From NCBI RefSeq assembly GCF_000970305.1, contig NZ_CP009517.1, forward strand, positions 1,860,001-1,924,000: a stretch of DNA of 64,000 nt, read 5' to 3'. The stretch is from Methanosarcina barkeri 3. Lineage in GTDB: Archaea > Halobacteriota > Methanosarcinia > Methanosarcinales > Methanosarcinaceae. Positions 43,812 to 55,781 of this stretch are shown here, piece after piece (position 1 is the stretch's first letter; each line of letters begins with the position of its first letter). Under the pieces are notes generated by a model, which did no database searches, was not told the DNA's origin, and was given only the letters and a program-made list of their open reading frames with translations. A program made the position numbers and the translations under genes.

Positions 43812-45407
43812 GTGCAGCACCATATAGACTCATTTAACAAGTTTATAGATTACGGGCTGCAAAAAATCATAGATGAACAGAGAATAATAGAAACCGATAT
43901 CGAGGATACCTACCTCAAACTAGGCAAGATAAGGGTAGAACATCCTGTGGTAAAGGAAGCCGACGGGGCAATCGAAAAACTTTATCCCAACGAAGCGAGG
44001 CTCAGGAACCTCTCGTACTCAGGTCCTCTATACCTCGAAATGAGCGTGGTAAAGGACGGAGTTGAGTCCGAAGTAATGGAAGCAAAAATAGGACAGCTTC
44101 CCATCATGATCAAATCCAAGATCTGTAACCTTCCAGGGCTTAGCGAGACTGAAAAAATCCGTTATGGTGAAGACCCGCTTGATCCCGGGGGATATTTCAT
44201 TATAGGCGGCACCGAAAGAGTGGTTATGACCCTTGAAGACCTCGCTCCTAACAAAATTCTTGTAGAATATGGGGAAAGGTACGGTGACACTATAGAGGTT
44301 GCGAAGGTTTTCTCACAAAAACGCGGATACAGAGCCCTTGTAATCGTAGAAAGAGGAAGAAAATCCCTGCTCGAAGTTTCCTTCCCTTCGATTTCAGGCC
44401 GCGTGTTCTTTATTACCCTTATGAGAGCCCTTGGGATCGTAACTGACGAAGACATTGTAAATGCAGTTTCAAGTGATCCCGAAATTATTAAATTCATGCT
44501 GGAGAACCTTGAGGAAGCCGAAGTCGAAACCCAGGAAGAAGCAATCGAGAAAATCGGGGCCAGGGTTGCTGCAGGTCAGGCTAAAGAATACCAGATAAAA
44601 AGAGCAAACTATGTTATTGACAGGTACCTCTTCCCCCATCTTGGAAATGACATGAGAGACAGGATCTCCAAAGCTCACTTCCTGGCAAGAATGGCTGAGT
44701 CATGTTTCGAACTGGCCCTTGGCAAGCGTTCGGAAGACGACAAAGACCACTATGCAAATAAAAGGCTGAAACTTGCAGGAGACTTGATGGAAGATCTCTT
44801 CAGGGTATCATTCAACAGACTTGCAAGAGACATAAAATACCAGCTCGAACGCGCAAACATGAGAAATCGAGAACTTAACGTTGCTACAATAGTCAGGGCT
44901 GACGTACTGACTGACCGCTTGCAACACCCTCTGGCAACCGGAAACTGGGTTGGAGGAAGAACAGGTGTGTCTCAGCTCCTTGACAGAAACGACTACATCT
45001 CTACTCTTTCCCATCTGCGCCGGGTAATTTCACCCCTTTCACGAGCCCAGCCTCACTTTGAGGCCAGAGACCTGCACGCAACTCAATGGGGAAGGCTCTG
45101 TCCATCGGAAACTCCTGAAGGCCCAAACTGTGGCCTGGTGAAAAATTTTGCCGAGATGGTTGAACTTTCAACAGGTATAGAAGATACCGAAGGGATAAAG
45201 AAAATCCTCCACGACTTAAACGTCGAACGTGTGGTTGTAAAGGTACCTGAAGTCCCGGCCAAAGTGAGAGAAACCTTACTTGATGAATTCGGAGAAGAGA
45301 TTATTGAAGAATATGAAGAGCCTTCGGAAACCGAAAGCAAATACAAAGATGAAGAGTTTTACGATTATTCAGACATGGACGATGCCGGATCAATGTTCGG
45401 TGATTGA
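43812..45407 (+). CDS. rpoB2: RNA polymerase subunit B'' (N-terminal half of B)
   Basis: 531 residues from the first ordinary start (GTG), covering the protrusion, lobe and fork regions of the second-largest subunit, with the rifampicin-region equivalent ending [29 protein letters not shown]. In methanogens the B subunit is split into B'' and B'. The frame stays open upstream to 43740, and its translation ([17 protein letters not shown]) continues family-like sequence, so the real start may be an ATC at 43755/43758 or CTG 43779 preceded by GAGGGTG. It ends with an acidic tail just before rpoB'. Confidence 0.95.
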   Translation: MQHHIDSFNKFIDYGLQKIIDEQRIIETDIEDTYLKLGKIRVEHPVVKEADGAIEKLYPNEARLRNLSYSGPLYLEMSVVKDGVESEVMEAKIGQLPIMIKSKICNLPGLSETEKIRYGEDPLDPGGYFIIGGTERVVMTLEDLAPNKILVEYGERYGDTIEVAKVFSQKRGYRALVIVERGRKSLLEVSFPSISGRVFFITLMRALGIVTDEDIVNAVSSDPEIIKFMLENLEEAEVETQEEAIEKIGARVAAGQAKEYQIKRANYVIDRYLFPHLGNDMRDRISKAHFLARMAESCFELALGKRSEDDKDHYANKRLKLAGDLMEDLFRVSFNRLARDIKYQLERANMRNRELNVATIVRADVLTDRLQHPLATGNWVGGRTGVSQLLDRNDYISTLSHLRRVISPLSRAQPHFEARDLHATQWGRLCPSETPEGPNCGLVKNFAEMVELSTGIEDTEGIKKILHDLNVERVVVKVPEVPAKVRETLLDEFGEEIIEEYEEPSETESKYKDEEFYDYSDMDDAGSMFGD

Positions 45408-45421
45408 GGGGTCGATGCCAG

Positions 45422-47236
45422 ATGACTAAAGCAAAAGTATTCATAAACGGGGAGCTTGTCGGGACCCATGATAACCCTTCTGAGCTTGTAGACGAGCTAA
45501 GAAGGATGAGGCGGCAGGGGTTCATATCCAGACAGGTTAATGTCGCTCTTAACAACAACACAAGAGAAGTAATTATAAACTCCGATATGGGAAGAGCAAG
45601 AAGACCACTTTTAGTTGTGGAGAACGGACTTCCCAGGGTAACTGAAGAGCATGTCGAGAAAATTAGGAACAAAGAAATCAACTTTGATGACCTGGTAAAA
45701 GAAGGCTGTATAGAGTATCTTGATGCCGAAGAAGAGGAAAATGCCTATATCGGACTCTATGAGGCTGACCTTACTCCAGATCACACTCACATGGAGATTG
45801 ATCCTGAACTTATTCTCGGAATCTCTACCGGAATGGTTCCTTATCCTGAGCATAATGCCTCTCCGCGTAATACCATGGGCGCAGCCATGATTAAGCAGTG
45901 TATCGGAGTTGCAACTGCAAACCAGAAGCTCAGACCTGATACACGAGCACATGTGCTCCACTATCCTCAGAGGGCAATGACCAAGACAAGAACCTCGCAA
46001 GCAATAGGTTTTGACGACAGACCTGCAGGCCAGAACTTCGTTGTCGCAATCCTGTCCTATGAAGGGTATAACATTGAAGACGCCCTGATTTTCAATAAAG
46101 GCTCAATTGAAAGAGGTCTTGGGAGAAGTCACTTCCTCAGAACCTTCGAAGGAGAAGAACGAAGGTATCCAGGTGGCCAGGAAGATAAGTTTGAGATTCC
46201 TGACTCCGAATTCCGTGGAGCACGCAGTGCAGAAGCCTATGCAAACCTGGATACGGACGGACTTGTAAACCCCGAAACTCCGGTTGGTCCCAACGACGTA
46301 CTTATCGGAAAAACCAGTCCACCAAGGTTCCTTGAAGAACCGTCGGACTTCGGAATTGCAGTCGAGCAGAGGAGAGAAAGCTCGGTAACAATGCGGTCAA
46401 ATGAAACCGGAATTGTTGACACGGTTATCCTGACCGAATCCATTAACGGTACCCGGCTTGCGAAAGTAAAGGTAAGGGACGAAAGAATTCCTGATATTGG
46501 GGACAAATTCGCTTCAAGGCACGGGCAAAAAGGAGTTATCGGCCTGAAAGTCCCGATTGCAGATATGCCGTTTACGGAAGCCGGCCTGACCCCGGATCTG
46601 ATGATTAACCCACATGCAATTCCTTCCCGTATGACAGTCGGGCACGTTCTGGAAATGATTGGCGGAAAAGTAGGTTCCATGGAAGGCAGAAGAGTCAATG
46701 CAACAGCTTTCTCCGGAGAAAACGAAGAAGACCTCAGAGAAGCCCTGAAAAAGCATGGGTTTGCCCATACCGGAAAAGAAATTTTCTACGATGGAGCAAC
46801 CGGCAAAATGATTCCTGCAGATGTCTTTGTTGGGGTTATTCTCTACCAGAAACTGCACCATATGGTTACTTCAAAGATGCATGCGCGGTCTCGCGGACCT
46901 GTACAGGTACTTACCCGCCAGCCAACCGAAGGCCGAGCCAGAGAAGGTGGTCTCAGATTCGGAGAAATGGAACGTGATGTGCTGGTAGGGCACGGAGCTG
47001 CCATGTCGCTAAAAGAAAGGCTGCTCGATGAGTCGGACAAGGTTGTGGAACTTGTCTGTTCTCACTGCGGAATGATTGCAACATATGACAAGCAGCGGAA
47101 TGTCGCTTTTTGCTCAACCTGCGGAGCTGACACGGATATATATCCTGTTGAGATGAGCTATGCATTCAAGTTGCTGCTGGACGAAATCAAATCTCTGGGA
47201 GTTGCTCCCAGGCTTAAACTTGAAGATGCGGTATGA
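45422..47236 (+). CDS. rpoB1: RNA polymerase subunit B' (C-terminal half of B)
   Basis: About 604 residues. It carries the hybrid-binding and clamp parts: [37 protein letters not shown], the GYNIEDALI lid, [20 protein letters not shown] with the catalytic lysines, and a C-terminal zinc site (CSHCG...CSTCG). The ATG chosen lies 14 bp after the rpoB'' stop and gives [12 protein letters not shown]; an upstream TTG within the rpoB'' end is less likely. Confidence 0.96.
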   Translation: MTKAKVFINGELVGTHDNPSELVDELRRMRRQGFISRQVNVALNNNTREVIINSDMGRARRPLLVVENGLPRVTEEHVEKIRNKEINFDDLVKEGCIEYLDAEEEENAYIGLYEADLTPDHTHMEIDPELILGISTGMVPYPEHNASPRNTMGAAMIKQCIGVATANQKLRPDTRAHVLHYPQRAMTKTRTSQAIGFDDRPAGQNFVVAILSYEGYNIEDALIFNKGSIERGLGRSHFLRTFEGEERRYPGGQEDKFEIPDSEFRGARSAEAYANLDTDGLVNPETPVGPNDVLIGKTSPPRFLEEPSDFGIAVEQRRESSVTMRSNETGIVDTVILTESINGTRLAKVKVRDERIPDIGDKFASRHGQKGVIGLKVPIADMPFTEAGLTPDLMINPHAIPSRMTVGHVLEMIGGKVGSMEGRRVNATAFSGENEEDLREALKKHGFAHTGKEIFYDGATGKMIPADVFVGVILYQKLHHMVTSKMHARSRGPVQVLTRQPTEGRAREGGLRFGEMERDVLVGHGAAMSLKERLLDESDKVVELVCSHCGMIATYDKQRNVAFCSTCGADTDIYPVEMSYAFKLLLDEIKSLGVAPRLKLEDAV

Positions 47237-47248
47237 GGTGAGGCAGAT

Positions 47249-49891
47249 ATGGCAAATGTACCTCCTATTCCGAAAAGAATTGCTTCTATTAAATTCGGAC
47301 TACTGTCTCCGAAAGAGATCCGTAAAATGAGTTCGACCCCGATCATCACAGCCGATACTTACGATGATGACGGGTTTCCAATTGACATGGGACTTATGGA
47401 CACAAGACTCGGAGTCATTGACCCCGGTCTTCGCTGCAAGACCTGTTCAGGGAGAGCAGGCGAGTGTCCCGGACACTTCGGGCATATTGAGCTTGTAGCT
47501 CCGGTAGTTCATGTTGGTTTTAATAAAGTAATCCGAAAACTACTCAGGGCAACCTGCAGGAAATGCAGCAGGCTCTTGCTTGACCCTGCACAGAAACAGC
47601 ACTTTCTGGACCAGCTTACAGGCATTGAGGAAATCGGACATATGCCTGATGACCTGATTAACGAGGTTTATAAAGAGGCCAGTAAAGTAAAGACCTGTCC
47701 CTACTGCAATGAGGAACAGCTGGAAATTAAATTTGAAAAACCCAGCGAATATCTCGAAAACGGGGAGAAATTAACACCTACCGAGATAAGGGATCGTTTT
47801 GAGAATGTCCCTGATGACGATATTCGGGTTATCGGAATGGACCCAAAGAACGCAAGGCCTGAATGGATGATCCTTACGGTTCTACCCGTACCTCCTGTTA
47901 CGGTTCGTCCTTCGATTACCCTTGAATCCGGGCAGCGCAGTGAAGACGACCTGACCCATAAACTCGTAGATATTATCAGAATTAACCAGCGCTTCCAGGA
48001 AAACAGGGAAGCTGGCGCTCCTCAGCTTATTATTGAGGACCTCTGGGAGCTCCTTCAGTATCACGTTACAACCTTCTTTGACAATTCAGTCTCAGGAATA
48101 CCTCCTGCAAGACACAGGTCAGGAAGGCCCTTAAAGACTCTATCCCAGCGTTTGAAGGGTAAAGAAGGACGTTTCAGAGGAAGTCTGTCAGGTAAGCGTG
48201 TTAACTTCTCTGCACGTACGGTAATCTCTCCGGATCCGAACCTGAGCATTAACGAGGTCGGGGTTCCAATGCCTATTGCACGGACCCTGACAATGCCCTC
48301 AGTAGTAACACCAAGGAATATAGAACAGCTTAAGGTCTACGTGCGTAACGGAGAGGATGTGCACCCCGGTGCAAATTACGTACTGCGTCCTGACGGCAGA
48401 CGTATAAAAGTTACAAATGTAAACAAAGACGACCTTGCAGAAAAGCTGGAATTCGGATGGGTAGTGGAACGCCAGTTAAAGGACGGAGATATTGTACTTT
48501 TTAACAGGCAGCCATCTCTACACAAGATGAGTATTATGGCTCATTCCGTGAAAGTACTTCCGAATAAGACCTTCAGGCTGAACCCTGCCGTATGCCCTCC
48601 ATATAACGCTGACTTTGATGGGGACGAGATGAACATGCATGCCCTTCAGACCGAAGAGTCCAGGGCTGAGGCAAAAGTCCTGATGCAGGTTCAGGAAAAT
48701 ATTCTTTCCCCGCGTTTCGGAGGTCCTATTATAGGTGGGATCCATGACCATATTTCAGGGCTTTTCCTGCTGACACGTTTTGAGAATCATATCTTAGCCA
48801 ATGATGCCTACGATATGCTCCGGAAAAGTGATATTAAGGAGTTGCCTTCCCCTGCAGGGTACGATTCCGACGGAAAGCCTTACTGGACAGGAAAACAAAT
48901 CTTCAGCCAGATTTTGCCTAAAAATCTTAATGCACAGTTCGCAGCCCAGGTCTGCTCGCACTGCGATACCTGTAAGAAAGAGGAATGTCCGAACGATGCC
49001 TATGTGGTAATCCGGGACGGAGAACTTATTGCAGGTACAATAGATGAGGCAGCTATCGGAGCATTCAAAGGAAAAGTTCAGGACCGTATTATCAAGGAAA
49101 TAGGCCCTGAAGCCGGATCTCGTTTTATAGACAATATGACCATGCTCGCAGTTAGGGCGATCATGCGGACAGGCCTGAGTTTCGGAATAGCTGATGAAGA
49201 TATTCCGAAAGAAGCAAGGATTCAGATCAATGAAGTTCTCAATAAAGCTGAAGATGCTGTGCAAAACCTCATCAAGTCTTACCAGAATAAGGAGCTTGAA
49301 CCTCTTCCTGGAAGAACCCTTGATGAGACAATTGAAATGAGCATTATGCAGAAGCTCGGAAAGGCCAGAGACGAGACCGGTAACATAGCAGACAGCCATA
49401 TGGGGCTTGAAAACCCGGCAGTTATCATGGCTCGTTCAGGAGCCAGAGGTTCCATCCTGAACCTTACTCAGATGGCAGCCTGTGTTGGACAGCAGGCCGT
49501 GCGTGGAGAACGTATCCGCAGAGGATATGCAGGCAGGACACTCCCCCATTTCCAGAAAGGAGATCTTGGTTCGGATGCCCACGGATTCGTAAAGGCAAGC
49601 TACAAGAGCGGACTTAACCCAACTGAATATTTCTTCCATGCAATCGGTGGTAGGGAAGGTCTTGTGGACACTGCAGTCAGGACTTCACAATCAGGGTACC
49701 TGCAGAGAAGGCTTGTTAATGCTCTACAGGATCTGGAAGTCCAGTATGACCTTACAGTCAGGGATACCAGAGGGGTGCTTGTACAGTTCAAATTTGGAGA
49801 AGACGGAATTAACCCCACAAAGAGCGACTTCAGTAAACCGGATACGATCCACAGGATTGTCGATTCCGTAGCAAAGCGGGAGGTGGCCTGA
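47249..49891 (+). CDS. rpoA1: RNA polymerase subunit A'
   Basis: 880 residues of the largest subunit. Landmarks are the N-terminal zinc site CKTCSGRAGECPGHFGH, a second zinc site (CRKCSR...CPYC), the rudder/lid region GRPLKTLSQRLKGKEGRFRGSLSGKRVNFSARTVIS, the absolutely conserved NADFDGDEMNMH that binds the catalytic Mg2+, and a bridge-helix segment near the end. It terminates where archaeal A' normally ends, and its stop overlaps the A'' start (TGATG). Confidence 0.97.
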   Translation: MANVPPIPKRIASIKFGLLSPKEIRKMSSTPIITADTYDDDGFPIDMGLMDTRLGVIDPGLRCKTCSGRAGECPGHFGHIELVAPVVHVGFNKVIRKLLRATCRKCSRLLLDPAQKQHFLDQLTGIEEIGHMPDDLINEVYKEASKVKTCPYCNEEQLEIKFEKPSEYLENGEKLTPTEIRDRFENVPDDDIRVIGMDPKNARPEWMILTVLPVPPVTVRPSITLESGQRSEDDLTHKLVDIIRINQRFQENREAGAPQLIIEDLWELLQYHVTTFFDNSVSGIPPARHRSGRPLKTLSQRLKGKEGRFRGSLSGKRVNFSARTVISPDPNLSINEVGVPMPIARTLTMPSVVTPRNIEQLKVYVRNGEDVHPGANYVLRPDGRRIKVTNVNKDDLAEKLEFGWVVERQLKDGDIVLFNRQPSLHKMSIMAHSVKVLPNKTFRLNPAVCPPYNADFDGDEMNMHALQTEESRAEAKVLMQVQENILSPRFGGPIIGGIHDHISGLFLLTRFENHILANDAYDMLRKSDIKELPSPAGYDSDGKPYWTGKQIFSQILPKNLNAQFAAQVCSHCDTCKKEECPNDAYVVIRDGELIAGTIDEAAIGAFKGKVQDRIIKEIGPEAGSRFIDNMTMLAVRAIMRTGLSFGIADEDIPKEARIQINEVLNKAEDAVQNLIKSYQNKELEPLPGRTLDETIEMSIMQKLGKARDETGNIADSHMGLENPAVIMARSGARGSILNLTQMAACVGQQAVRGERIRRGYAGRTLPHFQKGDLGSDAHGFVKASYKSGLNPTEYFFHAIGGREGLVDTAVRTSQSGYLQRRLVNALQDLEVQYDLTVRDTRGVLVQFKFGEDGINPTKSDFSKPDTIHRIVDSVAKREVA

Positions 49892-51075
49892 TGAGTATTA
49901 GTGAAAGCACAATCGATAGCATGATAAAAGACTTGCCTCTCCCTACAAATATCCTTAACACTCTCAGGGACGATGTTATCAAAGCCGGAGTAAGTAAAAA
50001 GGAAATGGAAGAGATTATAGAAAATGTAATGGAAGAGTATCGCAGCTCGTGCATTGAGCCCTGTGATGCTGCCGGTGTGGTTGCAGCCCAGTCCATAGGG
50101 GAGCCAGGCACCCAGATGACAATGCGTACCTTCCACTACGCTGGTGTGGCTGAGATTAACGTTACTCTCGGTCTGCCCCGTCTTATCGAAATTGTGGATG
50201 CTCGAAAAATTCCGAGCACTCCTATGATGACGATTGCTCTTTCGAAAGAGAATCCTGAAGATTATGCTTACGACAGGGAAAAGACAAGAGTCCTTGCCTG
50301 GGAAATCGAAGCAACGAAAATCGACCACATTGCTGACGTGACCACTGATCTTTCCCAGATGAAGTTGATAATTGACCTGCATGAGAAGGCAATGGAAGGC
50401 AGGAATATTACTATAGATCAGGTAAAAGAAAAGTTTAACGAAGAATTGAACGTAATGGTTGTCATTTCCCAGGATATAGATAACCAGATTATTATTTCCC
50501 CTGGAGAACCTTCTTACAGAGAGCTTCTCCAGCTTGCAAAAAGCATCCACAATGTCACCCTGAAAGGAATAGAAGGGATCAAGCGTGTGGTAGTCCGTAA
50601 GGAAGGGGAAGAGTATACTCTCTATACCGAAGGTTCGGCCCTGCGTGAAGTGCTTCAGTTCGATGGCGTGGACAAGACAAGGACAAGTACAAATAATATT
50701 AACGAAATTTATGAAGTACTTGGAATCGAAGCTGCAAGGAACGCGATTATTAAGGAAGCTACAGACACCCTGCGCGAACAGGGTCTAACTGTAGACATCC
50801 GGCATATTATGCTTGTGGCCGATCTCATGACCTGTGACGGGGAAGTAAAACAGATCGGAAGACACGGAATTTCAGGTGAAAAGGCAAGTGTTTTTGCCCG
50901 TGCAGCTTTTGAAGTTACGGTAAATCACCTGCTGGATGCAGGAATGCGCGGTGATGTGGATCAGCTCCAGGGGGTCACGGAAAACATTATCGTCGGCCAA
51001 CCGATCCGCATGGGTACCGGAGACGTGCACCTTATAAGCCGAAAAACAGAGAAAGTTGAAGCCGAGGAAGAGTGA
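49891..51075 (+). CDS. rpoA2: RNA polymerase subunit A''
   Basis: 394 residues forming the C-terminal part of the largest subunit: trigger loop region EPCDAAGVVAAQSIGEPGTQMTMRTFHYAGVAEINVTLGLPRLIEI and jaw/cleft segments up to MTCDGEVKQIGRHGISGEKASVFARAAFEVT. The start codon overlaps the stop of rpoA', so translation is coupled. Confidence 0.97.
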   Translation: MSISESTIDSMIKDLPLPTNILNTLRDDVIKAGVSKKEMEEIIENVMEEYRSSCIEPCDAAGVVAAQSIGEPGTQMTMRTFHYAGVAEINVTLGLPRLIEIVDARKIPSTPMMTIALSKENPEDYAYDREKTRVLAWEIEATKIDHIADVTTDLSQMKLIIDLHEKAMEGRNITIDQVKEKFNEELNVMVVISQDIDNQIIISPGEPSYRELLQLAKSIHNVTLKGIEGIKRVVVRKEGEEYTLYTEGSALREVLQFDGVDKTRTSTNNINEIYEVLGIEAARNAIIKEATDTLREQGLTVDIRHIMLVADLMTCDGEVKQIGRHGISGEKASVFARAAFEVTVNHLLDAGMRGDVDQLQGVTENIIVGQPIRMGTGDVHLISRKTEKVEAEEE

Positions 51076-51325
51076 AGGTTTGCAAAAAACCTGAAACTCA
51101 ACCTATAATTATTTAAATCCGTAGCCTGATAAGAGACCATTTCAGATCAGGTATACGTTACCTTTACGAAACTCGGAAAATCCTGATGCAGAAACTCGAG
51201 TCTGCGAGGCTCATAACCAGAAAATAGATATAAGGCATCAGGTATTTAGAGTACCATATAACCGAGCTTGGAAAATCTTTATTAGGAAAGAGACAGAGTA
51301 GACGAGCTCATTTGAGACAGAGTTG

Positions 51326-51622
51326 ATGAAAATGAAGATCAATGTTGATAAATCTCTTATTAAAGCTGTGAAAACAGGAAAAGTAATAATTGGAGCCAAC
51401 CGGACTGTGGATGCAGCAGCAGACGGATCTGCAAAAATGGTGGTCCTGGCATCAAACTGCCCCGAAGAAATTAAAAAGAAAGTTCAGGCAACAAATGTCC
51501 CTGTTCTGGAATTCGATGGCACAAGTGTAGAACTCGGGCCAGTATGTGGTAAGCCCTTTACTATTGCAGCCATGGCAATCCTCGATGTAGGAGAATCCGA
51601 TATCCTGGCAGCTACAGTTTAA
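51326..51622 (+). CDS. rpl30e: ribosomal protein L30e
   Basis: About 98 residues, L7Ae/L30e fold: [38 protein letters not shown] and the late [17 protein letters not shown] are family-typical. Starts at 51323 (TTG), 51326 or 51332 are possible; I chose the first ATG. It sits 250 bp after rpoA''. That gap contains a TATA-like ATAATTATTTAAATCC near 51105, so an internal promoter is possible. Confidence 0.9.
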   Translation: MKMKINVDKSLIKAVKTGKVIIGANRTVDAAADGSAKMVVLASNCPEEIKKKVQATNVPVLEFDGTSVELGPVCGKPFTIAAMAILDVGESDILAATV

Positions 51623-51642
51623 AAGAAGGAGTTGGCAACGTC

Positions 51643-52068
51643 TTGGGTGAAATAAGACTTACTGCAGAAAGCATCCAGTACATTGCGTTATTTGAAAATA
51701 TGACACGAGCTAAAATCCTCGATTGTATTCCTGAAGAGGAAAGGCTTGTATATGTCGTAAAACAGGGTGATATGGGACTTGCTATAGGCAGAAACGGGGA
51801 GAATATAAACCGTGTTAAAAAGACTCTTGACAAACCCATAGAGCTTGTGGAATATTCCGATGAACCTGTCACCTTCCTGAAGAACGCCTTCGGACCTGTG
51901 TCCGTGAGTTCGGTAAACATTATAAACAAAAATGGCAAGCGATTAGCTTATGTAGAGGTACCTAATAAAGAGAAGGGGCTTGCCATAGGCCGCAATGGAA
52001 AAAATATAGAAAAAGTAAAGATGCTTGCCCGTCGCCATCATAATATAGAAGACGTGATCCTGCAGTAA
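51643..52068 (+). CDS. nusA: NusA-like transcription factor (KH domains)
   Basis: 141 residues, the short archaeal NusA with two KH domains: GDMGLAIGRNGENINRVKKTL in the first and EKGLAIGRNGKNIEKVKMLARRHHNI in the second, without the S1 and acidic parts of bacterial NusA. It binds RNA and probably acts in transcription elongation. Starts at TTG 51643, with AAGGAG about ten bases upstream, 20 bp after the L30e stop. Confidence 0.94.
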   Translation: MGEIRLTAESIQYIALFENMTRAKILDCIPEEERLVYVVKQGDMGLAIGRNGENINRVKKTLDKPIELVEYSDEPVTFLKNAFGPVSVSSVNIINKNGKRLAYVEVPNKEKGLAIGRNGKNIEKVKMLARRHHNIEDVILQ

Positions 52069-52109
52069 TCTAACTTTTAATTTACACTGATCCATTAATC
52101 CGGCGTTGA

Positions 52110-53167
<1,058 letters not shown>

Positions 53168-53235
53168 TCGATTATGCGGGTTGCCTCGATATAAAAATCA
53201 TAGATCTAGATTATATTTGTTTAAAAGGTATTAGC

Positions 53236-55428
53236 ATGGGACGAAGGAAGAAAATGGTCGAGCGCGTAACGACGCTCATGAATGAGCCGGTAAGAATAAG
53301 AAATATCGGGATCGTTGCGCACATTGACCACGGAAAAACTACATTATCGGACAACCTGTTAGCCGGTGCCGGCATGATTTCGAAGGAACTTGCAGGCAGA
53401 CAGTTATTCATGGACTCCGACGAAGAGGAACAACAAAGAGGTATTACAATCGATGCCTCCAACGTTTCCATGGTTCACACTTTTGATAATGAAGACTACC
53501 TGATCAATCTGATCGACACCCCCGGACACGTTGACTTTGGTGGGGACGTAACTCGTGCCATGAGAGCTGTGGACGGGGCTGTTGTTGTCGTGGATGCAGT
53601 CGAAGGTACAATGCCCCAGACCGAAACCGTGCTGAGGCAGGCACTCAGGGAACATGTCAGACCCGTACTTTTCGTTAACAAAGTAGACAGGCTAATCAAT
53701 GAGCTTCAGGTCGATTCCCAGGAAATGCAGGTCCGTCTTGGAAAAGTCATTGATCACGTGAACAAGCTCATCAAGAACATGAACCCTGAAAAATACAAGG
53801 CAGGCTGGAGAGTCGATGCTGCAGCCGGAACTGTTGCTTTCGGGTCAGCTCTTTACAACTGGGCAATCAGTGTGCCCATGATGAAGAAAACCGGGGTTTC
53901 TTTTAACGACGTATACAATTACTGTAAAGCCGGAGACATGAAGTCTCTTGCAGAAAAATGTCCCCTGCACGAAGCTGTTCTTGACATGGTTATTCACTTC
54001 TTGCCAAACCCACTTGACGCCCAAAAGGGAAGAGTACCTGTTATCTGGCATGGAGATGCGAAATCTGAAATCGGAGAGTCCATGACCCACGCAAATCCGG
54101 AAGGAGATCTTGCGTTCATGGTAACTGACATTTCAGTTGACCCCCACGCAGGTGAAGTTGCAACAGGAAGGCTGTTCAGCGGTTCTTTTTCCCGTGGTAT
54201 GGAAGTCTACACCTCAGGCACTGCAAAGAAGAGCAGAGTCCAGCAGGTAGGTATCTTCATGGGCCCTGAGAGGCTTGAAGTGGAAAAGATTCCTGCAGGA
54301 AACATTGCCGCGGTTACCGGTCTGAAAGAAGCGATCGTGGGATCCACTGTAACAACTCTCGAAGGCATGACGCCTTTCGAAAGCATAAGGCACGTAAGTG
54401 AGCCTGTGGTTACTGTGGCTGTAGAAGCAAAGCACACCAAAGATCTGCCCAAACTGATTGAGGTGCTCAGACAGGTTGCAAAGGAAGACCCGACCCTTCA
54501 GATCACTCTTGACGAGGAAACCGGAGAACACCTGATGGCAGGCATGGGAGAACTTCACCTTGAAGTTATTGCCCACAGGATTCAAAGGGACAAGAACGTT
54601 GAGATCACCACGAGCAAGCCAATTGTCGTTTACAGAGAAACTATTAAGAGAAAGATCGAACCTACGGAAGGAAAGTCTCCAAACAGACACAACAGGTTCT
54701 ATATCTTTGTGGAACCCCTTGACCTTGAAATTGTCAGTGCTATTAAAGCCGGCGATATCAGCATGAATCTGCCCGAGCTTGAACGCAGGCAGAAACTCAT
54801 GGATCTCGGAATGGACAAAGAAGAGGCAAAAGGCATTGTCGGGATCTTCAATTCCAATATCTTCATTGATATGACCAAAGGTATCCAGTACCTCAATGAG
54901 ACAATGGAACTTGTGCTTGATGGGTTTGAGGAAGTCATGCGTGCAGGCCCACTTACAAGGGAACCTGTGGCAAACGTTAAATGCGTGCTCGTAGATGCGA
55001 AGCTTCACGAAGACGCAATCCACAGAGGTCCTGCCCAGGTCATTCCTGCTTCAAGGCAGGCAATTCAGGCAGGTATGCTTATGGCAGACGACACTCTGCT
55101 CGAACCTTATCAGAAGGTTTTTGTTCAGGTACCCCAGCTTTTAATGGGTGGTGCAACAAAGGAACTGCAGGGCCGCCGTGGAATTATTCTTAACATGAGT
55201 ACGGAAGGAGACCTGGCAATTATTGAGGCTAGAGTGCCTGTAGCTGAGATGTTCGGATTTGCTGGTGAGATCAGGTCTGCAACTGAAGGACGTGCCATGT
55301 GGAGCACCGAATTCGGAGGGTTTGACGTTGTGCCTACCAGCATTCAGAACGAAATTGTGGGCCAGATAAGAGAAAGGAAGGGCCTGAAGAAAGAATTGCC
55401 CAAAGCCGCTGATTACCTTTCAATGTAA
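53236..55428 (+). CDS. fusA: translation elongation factor 2
   Basis: 730 residues, archaeal EF-2 GTPase that drives ribosomal translocation. G1 is [16 protein letters not shown]3 [12 protein letters not shown]4 NKVD. The C-terminal region holds the diphthamide-loop histidine in [21 protein letters not shown]. Domain order and length are normal. It lies 68 bp after rps7. Confidence 0.98.
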   Translation: MGRRKKMVERVTTLMNEPVRIRNIGIVAHIDHGKTTLSDNLLAGAGMISKELAGRQLFMDSDEEEQQRGITIDASNVSMVHTFDNEDYLINLIDTPGHVDFGGDVTRAMRAVDGAVVVVDAVEGTMPQTETVLRQALREHVRPVLFVNKVDRLINELQVDSQEMQVRLGKVIDHVNKLIKNMNPEKYKAGWRVDAAAGTVAFGSALYNWAISVPMMKKTGVSFNDVYNYCKAGDMKSLAEKCPLHEAVLDMVIHFLPNPLDAQKGRVPVIWHGDAKSEIGESMTHANPEGDLAFMVTDISVDPHAGEVATGRLFSGSFSRGMEVYTSGTAKKSRVQQVGIFMGPERLEVEKIPAGNIAAVTGLKEAIVGSTVTTLEGMTPFESIRHVSEPVVTVAVEAKHTKDLPKLIEVLRQVAKEDPTLQITLDEETGEHLMAGMGELHLEVIAHRIQRDKNVEITTSKPIVVYRETIKRKIEPTEGKSPNRHNRFYIFVEPLDLEIVSAIKAGDISMNLPELERRQKLMDLGMDKEEAKGIVGIFNSNIFIDMTKGIQYLNETMELVLDGFEEVMRAGPLTREPVANVKCVLVDAKLHEDAIHRGPAQVIPASRQAIQAGMLMADDTLLEPYQKVFVQVPQLLMGGATKELQGRRGIILNMSTEGDLAIIEARVPVAEMFGFAGEIRSATEGRAMWSTEFGGFDVVPTSIQNEIVGQIRERKGLKKELPKAADYLSM

Positions 55429-55781
55429 GCGGAATTTTCCGCTTTTCCCTTAATATTTATATGGATATACCTATCCTCAGATAGGATAGATAAAAGCACC
55501 CGGACCGATCTGGAAGGGAGGAGTATCCCTATCGGTTCGGGTATATGGCCAATCGGAAAGCTTTAAGATAAGGTATGCCTATATTGGGGAAAGCAGTCCA
55601 GACCACTGGAAATTTAGAAAGTGGCGGTTCAAGAAGGAGTCCGGAAAGGGAAAACTGACAATATTGATCGGACGAAAGAATATAGAAAAGATGAATCAGT
55701 ATTGAGATCCGCCCTAATATTAATATAGTAAATATTTGATATACGAATGAAACTCATCCAGAATTACAGGAGAATTATAAT
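55429..55781 (+). promoter_or_regulatory. structured leader between EF-2 and EF-1alpha genes
   Basis: 353 bp. TATA-like TAATATTTATATGG sits at 55451-55464. CTATCCT (55471-55477) pairs exactly with AGGATAG (55483-55489). ACCCGGACCGAT (55498-55509) pairs with ATCGGTTCGGGT (55531-55542, one G-T pair), enclosing a nested AGGGA/TCCCT helix (55515-55519, 55526-55530) and a five-base bulge. A second AT-rich box is near 55713-55745. Either a long 5' leader or a terminator plus a separate promoter. Confidence 0.6.

Noticed and set aside
49600..50550. 316-codon ORF antisense to rpoA'/rpoA''
   Set aside because: Shadow of conserved polymerase genes; no start signals or recognisable domain.
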